From Methylobacterium radiotolerans JCM 2831 (lineage in GTDB: Bacteria > Pseudomonadota > Alphaproteobacteria > Rhizobiales > Beijerinckiaceae): a stretch of 64,000 nucleotides of DNA. The notes under the pieces are model-generated. The model did no database searches. It was not told the DNA's origin and saw nothing but the letters and a program-made list of their open reading frames with translations. The position numbers and the translations under genes were made by a program. The stretch is from positions 400,501-464,500 of the forward strand of contig NC_010510.1 of NCBI RefSeq assembly GCF_000019725.1, written 5' to 3'. This document shows, piece by piece, positions 1 through 7,438 of the stretch. The stretch's first letter is position 1, and every line of letters begins with the position of its first letter.

Positions 1-603
1 AGGATGGTCCTCTGCCGCGATGAAGATCTGGATTGCCCCGATCCGAAAGATCGTTCCTGCCATCGACCCACATAAACCCATCTGTTGGGTTTTACAAGCT
101 GGCCGCTGATCAAAGACAGGCGATGCGCAGAGACCAAGCTCGGGAAAGGGGAGATGCGTTAGTTTTTCGCAATCTCGCAACGGCGGCTGACCTCCATGGC
201 CGCTGATGCCGCCGCTCCTATCGGTCGTCGGCTTCTCCAGTGGACCTGTCAGCTGGCCATCAATTTCTGGTTCTGCGCGCCATATGGACATCCTCGGCTT
301 CGGCCGAGACAAGAACAAGGTTGCTTGGCTGCCGCTGATAAATGGCGGCCTGTTGGAGAGATCGCGCTCAGGCCTTGGGGCACAGGTGTTTCGCGATATT
401 ATAATGGCGGCTGAGTAGCCCTGGCGCCGCTACAGCTTACAGCTATCGTGCTTAGCCACCCGAGACACCAGCAAGCGACCTCGAAAATATGCAATCAACG
501 CGTGTAGCATCTTTTCGCAGCGGGCATACCGTTCGCGCTTAAGCGCTTGGGTAGAGATTCTTAGCTAACCGCCGCCCGGTCCAATGCTGCGGAGGGGCGG
601 TCC
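1..603. other. gene-free left margin upstream of integrase
   Basis: I recognise no gene here. Short open frames overlap in several phases and none has a convincing ribosome site or family motif. The words GCCGCTGAT and GGCGGCTGA recur around 100, 180, 200, 330 and 400, which looks like decayed repeat sequence. A purine-rich GGAGGGG at 591-597 serves the integrase that starts at 604. No tRNA gene or obvious attachment core is visible. Confidence 0.4.
74..92. terminator. possible bidirectional hairpin terminator
   Basis: AAACCCA at 74-80 and TGGGTTT at 86-92 form a 7-bp stem with a 5-nt loop, flanked by short A and T runs. This resembles a weak intrinsic terminator. The transcript it would end lies outside the window. 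Confidence 0.35.
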
Positions 604-1521
604 ATGATCTTGAACGAAGCTGGTGAAGCCTACCTACGTCACTGCCAACTGGAACGGCACCTTTCGTCGAACACGCTGGCGGCGTACCGACAGGATATCT
701 CGGAGCTGATCGCACACTTCGGTTTGATCGAGGTCGTAGCCGTGACCGGCGACGCCCTCGTCACGTATGCAGACCACCTATCCAAGCGGCGAGGCTTGGC
801 GCCGGCGACGGTCAAGCGGCGGCTGGTCTGCGCCCGAGGTTTGTTCCGATGGCTAACGCGCACCGGGGCGTTGTCAGCCGATCCTTTCGGCGGCACGGAG
901 ATCCGCGTCCGCATACCCGATCGGCTCCCAAGATGCCTTGCTACGGACGAGATGGCCAGATTGGCTCGGGCTGCAGACGACGCCTCGGCTACGACCCGCC
1001 TCGCCACGTTGCTGCTATTCGCGACTGGGATGAGGGTCGGCGAACTTGTCTCGGTCCGCCTCGCTGACATCGACCTCGACCGCGATGTCATCCGCATAGT
1101 GGGTAAGGGGAATCGGCAGCGTCAAGTCGTCATTCCAAACGAGTCCTTGAAAGACGCCATACGTGAATACGCGCGCACCTACCATGCGGACGATCGAGCT
1201 TCTGAACGCTTTTTGAGGGAGCCAAATGGGCGGAGCTTGACGACCGCTGCCATACGCACCCGCCTCCGCCGCCTTGCCAAAGCCGCCGGCTTGGTGCGGA
1301 CCGTCACACCGCACATGCTCCGGCATACGGCCGCGACTGAACTTCTAGAAGCAGGGGTAGACATCCGCTTTGTTCAGCGCCTGCTCGGCCACCGGAGCAT
1401 CCTCACGACGCAAATCTACACCCACGTCAGCGACATTGCTCTCAGAACAGCCGTTCGCGGAGCCGACCTCTTCGGCCGATTGGATCGCAGCTGCAGTCGC
1501 TGGGAGTTCGCTTGCCGATAA
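604..1521 (+). CDS. tyrosine recombinase/integrase, XerC/XerD-like
   Basis: This 305-residue protein is a site-specific recombinase. It has an N-terminal SAM-like core-binding domain (about 1-90) and a C-terminal catalytic domain. The expected residues are visible: Arg in GMRVGEL, Lys in VGKGNRQRQ, His-x-x-Arg in PHMLRHT, His in LGHRSILTT and the nucleophilic Tyr in IYTHV. The ATG is preceded by GGAGG with 8-nt spacing. The length is normal for Xer-like enzymes. The stop codon lies within a 17-bp sequence that reappears inverted at 5059-5075, and the next gene starts 9 nt downstream, so it may be part of the same mobile cassette. It could act on the island, an integron-like cassette or the flanking palindromes; the target is unknown. 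Confidence 0.9.
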   Translation: MILNEAGEAYLRHCQLERHLSSNTLAAYRQDISELIAHFGLIEVVAVTGDALVTYADHLSKRRGLAPATVKRRLVCARGLFRWLTRTGALSADPFGGTEIRVRIPDRLPRCLATDEMARLARAADDASATTRLATLLLFATGMRVGELVSVRLADIDLDRDVIRIVGKGNRQRQVVIPNESLKDAIREYARTYHADDRASERFLREPNGRSLTTAAIRTRLRRLAKAAGLVRTVTPHMLRHTAATELLEAGVDIRFVQRLLGHRSILTTQIYTHVSDIALRTAVRGADLFGRLDRSCSRWEFACR

Positions 1522-1534
1522 TCGGGGATTATGG
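1518..1534 (+). promoter_or_regulatory. palindrome ATAATCGGGGATTAT overlapping ATP-grasp start codon
   Basis: The sequence ATAATCGGGGATTATGG includes a perfect 15-bp dyad (ATAATC-GGG-GATTAT). The last AT is the start of the ATG at 1531. An identical 17 bp sits in the same position over the start codon of the convergent NTPase gene. The upstream half, GATAAT, is one base from a -10 box and ends 8 nt before the ATG, so a leaderless transcript is possible. Equally it may be an operator or a recombination site. Confidence 0.6.
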
Positions 1535-2610
1535 GCAGGGGAGACAAGGCCTGGACGGCCCTGCGTGCTGTGACTGACAGGATCCTCGGCGTCGCCGATG
1601 ATATCACCGTCGCTCTGGTCGCGAACTCGAAGGGCGCCGTGTCCTCCGACCCGGGCGACCGCTCGACCGAGTACCTATCGGACGGCGAGGCGAACCAACT
1701 TTTGACCGGCCTGCGTAGCGCCGGCTTCCGGACGCGCTACTTCGATGGCGAGCGTGCGTTCATCGAGCAGACGCTGACCGATCCGACGCTCGGGACGCAC
1801 GGGCCTCGTCTGCTCGTCTACAACATCGCCCAGTCCGGAACCGATGCCGGCAGGAAGTCGCTCGTCCCGGCCTTCTGCGCCCTGCAGGGGATCGCGACCT
1901 GCAACTCCAACGCCTATGTCGTTTCCCTCGCGCGCAACAAGCTTCACGTACATTCGATCCTGAAACGCTTCGGTCTGTCGGTCCCGGACAGCTGGAGTTA
2001 CCAAGCCGGCTCGGGATGGCTCTTGGGCAGGCGGCCCTCCGGCGACGCCACTTTGATCGCCAAGGCAATTCATGAGTCCGCGAGCATCGGGCTTGACGGC
2101 GACTCGATCGGGCGGGCGGGAGCTGAGTATGAGACCATGCTCGCCCGGAAGTCGCGTACGCTGCGTCAGGCGATGTTCGTGCAGAGGCTGGTTGCGGGTC
2201 GCGAGATGGAAACGCCGGTCGTTCGCGTCGGCGGACAGGTCCACGTTCTCGGGCCGGCAATCGTCACGCTGGGCGGCACGGACCACCTCGGGAGCCGGAT
2301 CCTCGACTACGACTCGGTCGCGCACGATGACTACGGTTACGCCGTGCCGGGGCCGGCCGAGGCGCCGGTCGTCGCGAAGGTCCGCCGGGTCGCCGCCGCG
2401 GCCTACGAAACCCTTGGGCTCGAAGGCTTCGCGCGGGTCGATTTCCGCGTGGACGATGCCGGCCGGCCCTTCGTGATCGACGTAGCCACAAGCCCCCATC
2501 TCGTCTGGCACAGCGCCTACGCCCACGTGTTTCGTGCGGCAGGATGGGGTCACGAGGAGATGCTCGCCTGCATGGTCGCCGTGAACGCAAGGCGGCTCGG
2601 ATGGATCTAG
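1531..2610 (+). CDS. ATP-grasp domain protein, D-Ala-D-Ala ligase-like
   Basis: The 359-residue protein resembles the D-alanine-D-alanine ligase branch of the ATP-grasp superfamily: an N-terminal Rossmann-like part (VALVANSKG at about 27), a central segment with NSNAYVVSLARNKLHVHSIL that matches the family's conserved lysine region, and a C-terminal YETLGLEGFARVDFRVD block. The usual metal-binding Glu-x-Asn near the end reads VIDVATSP, with Asp and Ala in place of Glu and Asn, so catalysis is either altered or lost. ATP-grasp enzymes join a carboxylate to an amine or thiol through an acyl phosphate. The partner substrate is unknown. It is convergent with, and ends one base from, the NTPase gene on the other strand. 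A role in cell-wall synthesis is unlikely in this island setting; a conflict or stress function is inferred only from location. Confidence 0.75.
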   Translation: MGRGDKAWTALRAVTDRILGVADDITVALVANSKGAVSSDPGDRSTEYLSDGEANQLLTGLRSAGFRTRYFDGERAFIEQTLTDPTLGTHGPRLLVYNIAQSGTDAGRKSLVPAFCALQGIATCNSNAYVVSLARNKLHVHSILKRFGLSVPDSWSYQAGSGWLLGRRPSGDATLIAKAIHESASIGLDGDSIGRAGAEYETMLARKSRTLRQAMFVQRLVAGREMETPVVRVGGQVHVLGPAIVTLGGTDHLGSRILDYDSVAHDDYGYAVPGPAEAPVVAKVRRVAAAAYETLGLEGFARVDFRVDDAGRPFVIDVATSPHLVWHSAYAHVFRAAGWGHEEMLACMVAVNARRLGWI

Positions 2611-2611
2611 C

Positions 2612-5062
2612 CTAGCCCTCCGACCAGACCTGGATGTCGGACAGGAGCAGACCGCGGCCGATCGACCACCACGGATCCTGATCGTCGTCGGGCTCCCGCT
2701 GCATGAAAGGGTAGGCGTCGAACTCGGCCGGCAAGCGAACGGAGGTATCGCCAAAAGCCTTCAGCATCATCGCGTGCCGTCGTTGATGGGCACGGCGGAC
2801 CCATTTCGGCATCACCGATAGATGCGGCTCAATCTCCCGCAGCAGCTTGGCAGCACCGCGACGATCCCCCCCCACCGCCTTGGAGACGGCGAGGTTCGAT
2901 CCGGCATAAAGGGTGTAGTAGCCATCGAGGTCACGGTCTCGCACCTGTGCCCAAACCAAGCCGAGTGCCGCATTGGCCTCCTCGACCCGGCCTGCCAGGA
3001 GCGCGAGTGCCCCGCGGTTGCAGAGGATCAAGCACCGGTCGCGGAGGTCGCGTCGACTTTCGGGCGGGATGACCACGTCGATGGCGGCACCCGCCTCCTC
3101 AGGCGTCGCGATGCCAGCTCGGCAGGACGCGATCGCGTAGTTGTTGAAGGCTTTGTAGGGCTCGGCCGTGCGGAGCCCAACGGCTTGCAGGGTGGCGATG
3201 CTGCTCAATGCGACTTCGGCACTCTCCGCCGCCGCTGCGAAGCGCCCCCGGGTGAACAGCACGCCGGACAGGTTGATGTGGCAGGCGGTGTGTTCGAAGG
3301 CGTGCCTCGGCATGCCGCCCTCGACCTGGGGACCGAACCAGGCAGCCGCTCGCCGGATATGTTTCTCGGAAAGTTCCGCCCCGAAGAACATGTCGGCCTT
3401 GCGGTTGATGGCTTCCAGACGCGTGCGCGCGGCGCCGTCCACAATGGAGCGCGCGGAGAGGTCCGCGACCAGCACGGCATGCATCTGGTTGGCGCGTTCG
3501 GCCTCTCCGGCATTGGCCAAGGCCACCGAGAGGATCGACATCAGGCGCTGCCAGAGCTCGGGCTCGTCACGGGCCTCCCGCCAGCGTTCGAGAAGGGCAA
3601 CCGCTTCGTTGTAGGCGTCGCCCGTGCGCAGCTTGATCTTATTTAGTGCCACCAGCGCCACGATCTCGCCCTGCACCAGCGACGCCGTGCCATCGTAGTG
3701 CGGAAGGACGACGTCCAGAGCCCGCCTGTGCTCCCCTGCGTCCATGAGGCGGTACCCGTCCCGGATGCTGTCCAGGATGTCTCCGAGCGGTCCGAGTTCC
3801 GCAGCGACCGGCGTAGGGTGAAGGGTCTCCCCGCGGACCGATTGCATAGCGGCGGCGAACGCGATCTCGCCCAAGAGCCCGGTCTGGCCTGCCAAGCGGA
3901 GGTGCCGGAGGCGCCCGTGGTAATCTCCTGGCCTCAGCCGCTTGACGCACTCCGCCAGCTTGGCGTGCAGGTCCGCCGCCTGGGACGACCCGAGCCTCTC
4001 GGCGGCGGCACGGACCACGTCGTGCGCGAACCGAAGCGCGTCGTCCTCCTCGATCAGGAGATCCTCCCGGCAGGCGGCCTGAAGGGCGGCCGGGAAAGCT
4101 TCGGGGTCCATGAAGGCGCAATGGAGTTCCGTTTCGGAAAACACCGAGCCGGCGCAGGCCGCGATCGATAGGAGGCGCAGAAGTGCGGTCGCGCCGCGTA
4201 GCGCACCGATGCGCTTGTCCAGGAGTTCCGCCATCAAAGACGTCGCGTCGCCCCGCGCCAAAAGGCTCGCGAGATCCACCCCGGCGTCGAGCTTCACGAT
4301 CTGCCGCGCGATCTCCAGATGACCGCTTGAGATCGCGTACAGGTCCCGGACGAGGTCCTTGTCCAGGGGGCGCCCCCATCCGAACGCGAGCAGCGCCTGC
4401 TCGAAGGCCGCTTGATCAATCCGCCGATGCTCGACGACATCCGAAGGCCGGAGCTGATCCAGGATACTTGCGTTTGGACCTGGGGCCGCTTCCGAGTTCT
4501 CAACGAAGAGGATCGAGGCTGCCTCGGCGAAGGGAAACGCCTTTTGCACCTCCGGATAGGCTAAGGCCGCCACGAGTTGGGTGGTCTCGATGTCGAGCCA
4601 GCCGACATCGTCGATCACGATGTATGCGCGGGATCCGGCCGCGAGCTTCTGGAATCCCTCCAGGACATCGAGTTGGTCGCCGTTCAGGAACTCGGGCCGG
4701 ACGCGGTTCACGGTCGTCGCGGCGATCCGGGCCCACTCGGCGAGCGCACCGCCCCCAAAGGGGATCGCTCGGAGCGGCGCGACAAGTGCACTCGGGAGAG
4801 CGTCCCTGACAAGCTTGCTCCGCCGCGTGCCCTCCAGGGCGCGAAGCGCGCAGAGGAACCGCGTTCCCGTTTGTGTGACGTCCCCCTTCAGACGGATAAC
4901 GCATTCGTGCGGCCCGAGCCGCGCCGCGACTAGGTTCGCGATGGTCGACTTTCCGCTCCCGGGTGGCCCCCTGAACCAGATGCGTGCGCCCGGTTGCCGA
5001 AGTCGTGCGGCGAGACCATCCGCACGCTCGGCCTGCCCCGGGAGCTCGGTGACGCGATCCAT
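2612..5062 (-). CDS. P-loop NTPase with helical-repeat C-terminus, STAND-like
   Basis: This 816-residue protein has a Walker A motif GPPGSGKST at residues 32-40 and a Walker B stretch AYIVIDDVGWLD near 150. After the NTPase core comes a long helical region rich in Ala/Leu/Arg with TPR-like periodicity (LVALNKIKLRTGDAYNEA; CLILCNRGALALLAGR) to the C-terminus. This order is typical of STAND-type switch ATPases, where the repeat region senses a signal. No HTH or toxin domain is evident. It is encoded opposite the ATP-grasp gene and begins in the identical palindrome, so the two are probably co-regulated. The small N-terminal part before the P-loop leaves no space for an effector domain, which suggests that the ATP-grasp protein could be the effector. 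Confidence 0.75.
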   Translation of the reverse strand: MDRVTELPGQAERADGLAARLRQPGARIWFRGPPGSGKSTIANLVAARLGPHECVIRLKGDVTQTGTRFLCALRALEGTRRSKLVRDALPSALVAPLRAIPFGGGALAEWARIAATTVNRVRPEFLNGDQLDVLEGFQKLAAGSRAYIVIDDVGWLDIETTQLVAALAYPEVQKAFPFAEAASILFVENSEAAPGPNASILDQLRPSDVVEHRRIDQAAFEQALLAFGWGRPLDKDLVRDLYAISSGHLEIARQIVKLDAGVDLASLLARGDATSLMAELLDKRIGALRGATALLRLLSIAACAGSVFSETELHCAFMDPEAFPAALQAACREDLLIEEDDALRFAHDVVRAAAERLGSSQAADLHAKLAECVKRLRPGDYHGRLRHLRLAGQTGLLGEIAFAAAMQSVRGETLHPTPVAAELGPLGDILDSIRDGYRLMDAGEHRRALDVVLPHYDGTASLVQGEIVALVALNKIKLRTGDAYNEAVALLERWREARDEPELWQRLMSILSVALANAGEAERANQMHAVLVADLSARSIVDGAARTRLEAINRKADMFFGAELSEKHIRRAAAWFGPQVEGGMPRHAFEHTACHINLSGVLFTRGRFAAAAESAEVALSSIATLQAVGLRTAEPYKAFNNYAIASCRAGIATPEEAGAAIDVVIPPESRRDLRDRCLILCNRGALALLAGRVEEANAALGLVWAQVRDRDLDGYYTLYAGSNLAVSKAVGGDRRGAAKLLREIEPHLSVMPKWVRRAHQRRHAMMLKAFGDTSVRLPAEFDAYPFMQREPDDDQDPWWSIGRGLLLSDIQVWSEG

Positions 5063-5075
5063 AATCCCCGATTAT
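5059..5075 (-). promoter_or_regulatory. second copy of start-codon palindrome, at NTPase gene
   Basis: On the minus strand this reads ATAATCGGGGATTATGG, identical for 17 bp to the copy at 1518-1534, and the ATG is the start codon at 5062. The flanks differ on both sides, so the identity is confined to this element. Upstream the strand reads GGAATAAT, again close to a -10 box 8 nt before the start. Confidence 0.6.
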
Positions 5076-5143
5076 TCCATTCTTCGTCCTAAGGATGAGA
5101 TCCGCAACGTAAGCGAGTTTTCAATCGCCGTCGACGGATAGCC

Positions 5144-6158
5144 ATGGTCACGCCACTGCAAACTTTTGACGCTGAGGGCCTGCGCGTCTTGGCCAAGTGC
5201 GCGCGCGATCCCGCTCAGACGCGGCGCCTGCTAGCGCTGTCGGTGATCTACGCGGGCGGCTCGCGCTTGGCCGCTGCCGCTCTCGGTGGGGTCGAGCTTC
5301 AGACGGTGCGGGACTGGGTTTTGGCGTTCAACGCGCCCGGGACCCGTCCGCGCCTAAACGGCGAGCAGCGGGAGGCGCTGCGCACTCCGGTCGAGCAGGG
5401 GCCGATGCCGGCCGCCCACAGGATGGTGCGGTCGCGGCTGGTCGATCTCGCCCACCTCCTGTTCGAGGATCACGGCGTGTCGGTGTCCGAGCAGACGCTG
5501 AGCCGGGTCCTGTGGGGTATGAGCTACCGCAAGCTCTCCGCGCGCCCGCGCAACCACGCCCAGGCCCCGGACGCCATCCCGGCTTCTAAAAAGCCTTCCC
5601 CGCCCGCCAGGCAGAGATCGCGCAGGCCGCAGGCTGAAAGCCGATAAAGATCTGGTTCGCCGACGAGGCCGAGGTCGGCCAGAAGAAGACGATCACCCGC
5701 CGCTAGGCCAAGCGCGGCACGTGACCTGCGGCGCCCAAGGACCAGCGCACCGCCTCGCCTACATCTTCGGTGCGATCTGCCACGCCCTCGGCAAAGGGAC
5801 AGGCCTCGTCATACCTCGCTGCACCACCGAGGCGATGGCCTTGCACCTCGACGAGATCGCCCAGGCCGCCGCCCCCGGTGCGCGCGCCGTGCTGCTGCTC
5901 GAACCGGCCGGTTGGCACACCACCAAGAAATTCCGCGTGCCCGCCAACATCGCCCTGCTAACCCTGCTGGCCCGCTCCCCCGAACTCAACCCCGTGGAAA
6001 ACCTTTGGCAGTTCATGCGCGACAACAGGCTCGGCAGCCGTGACTTCAAATCCTACGCCGACATTCTCAACCACTGCTGCCACGCCTGGAATAGCCTCAT
6101 CAACCGACCCTGCCGCATCATGTCCATCGAACTCCCCGAATGGGCCTATGGGTGCTGA
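5144..6158 (+). pseudogene. IS630-family transposase, frameshifted
   Basis: The N-terminal part (5144-5647) is a helix-turn-helix/winged-helix region with SRLAAAALGGVELQTVRDWV and the conserved LSRVLWGMSYRKLSARP. The DDE domain continues in another frame: KIWFADEAEVGQKK near 5650, then a TAG at 5704 where the family has Trp (RRWAKRGT), then YIFGAICHALGKG, GWHTTKKFRVP and SPELNPVENLWQ to 6158. The second acidic position reads LLLEPAGWH, with Glu where the family usually has Asp. A frameshift plus a nonsense codon make this inactive. I could not define terminal inverted repeats. Confidence 0.85.
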
Positions 6159-6363
6159 TCAATGAGGATTGGTATAAGCTCCGGACCTAACTAACAAACC
6201 TTTCGCCCGCTGCCGCGCAATTTATGCCTTTCAGGCAGGACCCGTCTGTCCCCGAAACTCAAGAGTGGGACCGTCCTCGCCGGCGGAATAAGCGCCCCAG
6301 CGCAGCGGAAGGCACAAATTATCGGCGACAACCCACTCGACAGACTAGGGCGTCTCTGCAAAC

Positions 6364-6843
6364 TCATGTGAGCCAGAGCATGGTCATGCCGAGGGTGACC
6401 ATGGCGAGGTAGTTGGCAGCCCGCTTCTCGTAGCGGGTGGCGATGCGGCGATACTGCTTGAGGCGGTTGATCAGCCGCTCGACCTTGTTGCGCTCGCGGT
6501 ACGCGGCCTTGTCAAAGTCGGGCTGACGCGGCTGGTCCTTGCGGGTCGGGATGACCGGCTCGATCCGACGCTGCCTGAGGCGACAACGCGCCGGCGGACT
6601 GGAGTAACCCCGGTCCCCTGCCGTCCTACGGGGCCGCAGGCGCGGGCGGCCTCGCCCTGGACGTGGCACCGCGCCCTTGTCCATCAAGGCGTCCAGTGCG
6701 AACTGCTCGTGCCTTTCGCCGGCCGTCAGCACCGCCGCGATCGGCTTGCCGCCGCCCTCGGCGCGCAGATGCAGCTTGGTGGAGAACCCGCCCTGGCTGC
6801 GCCCGAGCGCTTCGCCCACGCCCTCGACGGTCGCCTCACCCCC
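6364..6843 (-). CDS. IS5-family transposase, OrfB (catalytic C-terminal part)
   Basis: From the G6 run onward this frame encodes SQGGFSTKLHLRAEGGGKP, the second catalytic Asp in AGDRGYS and the catalytic Glu block YRERNKVERLINRLKQYRR, ending TMLWLT*. All three DDE residues are therefore present across OrfA and OrfB, and no internal stop interrupts either. The element is probably active or only recently inactive. The coordinate 6843 marks the putative frameshift point, not an independent start codon. Confidence 0.8.
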   Translation of the reverse strand, partial: GGEATVEGVGEALGRSQGGFSTKLHLRAEGGGKPIAAVLTAGERHEQFALDALMDKGAVPRPGRGRPRLRPRRTAGDRGYSSPPARCRLRQRRIEPVIPTRKDQPRQPDFDKAAYRERNKVERLINRLKQYRRIATRYEKRAANYLAMVTLGMTMLWLT

Positions 6844-7201
6844 CGATGGCGCCGGACCGGCGTGCCCCGGCGGCGTGCTGGTGGGCGCGCACCACCGTGG
6901 CGTCCACGAAGTGCAGATCCCAGTCCAGGGCGCCGCGGGCGTCCGCCTGCGCCTGCAGGCGCTGCAGCACCCGGTCGAACACGCCCGCCTTGCGCCACCG
7001 GTAAAACCGGCTCGACACGGTTCCGACCGCCCCGTAGCGGGCCGGCAGGTCCTCCCAGGGAGCACCGGTACGCAGGATCCAGAGCATGCCGTTGAGCACT
7101 TGGCGGTGATCCTCGGCGGGCCGGCCCGTGCGCGGCTTCTGCGGAGGCAGCAGCGGGGCGATCTGCTCCCACTGCGCGTCAGTCAGTTCAAAGCGTCGCA
7201 T
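6836..7201 (-). CDS. IS5-family transposase, OrfA (N-terminal part)
   Basis: The 121-residue product begins MRRFELTDAQWEQIAPLLPP, the typical start of this transposase group, and includes WILRTGAPWEDLPARYG and the first catalytic Asp in HFVDATVVRAHQHAAG. It terminates with TGA directly after a run of six G on the coding strand (6839-6844). The remainder of the enzyme is in the +1 frame, so a fused transposase requires a frameshift or transcriptional slippage at that run. Confidence 0.85.
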   Translation of the reverse strand: MRRFELTDAQWEQIAPLLPPQKPRTGRPAEDHRQVLNGMLWILRTGAPWEDLPARYGAVGTVSSRFYRWRKAGVFDRVLQRLQAQADARGALDWDLHFVDATVVRAHQHAAGARRSGAIGG

Positions 7202-7438
7202 CAGGCCCACATGGGGCCGATCCCGCGGCCTGTGAACCCTTTGCAGAGACGCCCTAGTCGAGATCGTCGGCGCGATGCAGGACATGGCCACCGCGGAGCG
7301 GTCGTTCTGGGAGTCGTTTGAAGGCAAGACTTGTTGCGGGACCATGGACGGTTGCCCGCTGGGCGTCGGCAGGCCCTGAGGCCCTGGCGCGGCGGAGGCG
7401 CATTGGGTGGGTGCACGTGACGGTCGGGAGGATATGCC

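Larger units (their letters stand above)
6349..7253 (-). mobile_element. IS5-family insertion sequence, complete, about 905 bp
   Basis: The ends are perfect 14-bp inverted repeats, GGCGTCTCTGCAAA at 6349-6362 and its complement at 7240-7253. Both are flanked by CTAG (6345-6348 and 7254-7257), the four-base target duplication expected of IS5 relatives. It carries two overlapping transposase frames on the minus strand. A deleted, diverged copy of the same element lies at 15312-15782 in the opposite orientation. Confidence 0.9.
6195..7379 (+). pseudogene. unidentified reading frame split by IS5 insertion
   Basis: Excising the IS5-family element together with one copy of its CTAG duplication joins 6195-6348 to 7258-7379 in one open frame of about 91 codons ending at TGA 7377-7379. 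The junction reads GDNPLDRLVEIVGAMQDMA. The 5' side is cut off by the decayed IS630 element, so only the C-terminal part of the original gene remains. I do not recognise the family. Its stop lies 60 nt before the cyclic-nucleotide/TIR effector gene, so it may once have been that gene's operon partner, for example a cyclase. That is inference from position only. Confidence 0.5.

Noticed and set aside
1..603. tRNA gene or attachment core near the first integrase
   Set aside because: No T-loop GGTTCRA sequence or cloverleaf arms could be found, and no repeat of the island end was visible.
2822..4809. Long plus-strand open frames opposite the NTPase gene
   Set aside because: They are Arg/Pro-rich antisense shadows of a continuous 816-codon gene and lack ribosome sites and domains.
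6345..7257. CRISPR array or other repeat array in the island
   Set aside because: The only repeats in the 0.6-17 kb region are IS ends, palindromes and two-copy elements; there is no regular spacer pattern anywhere in the window.
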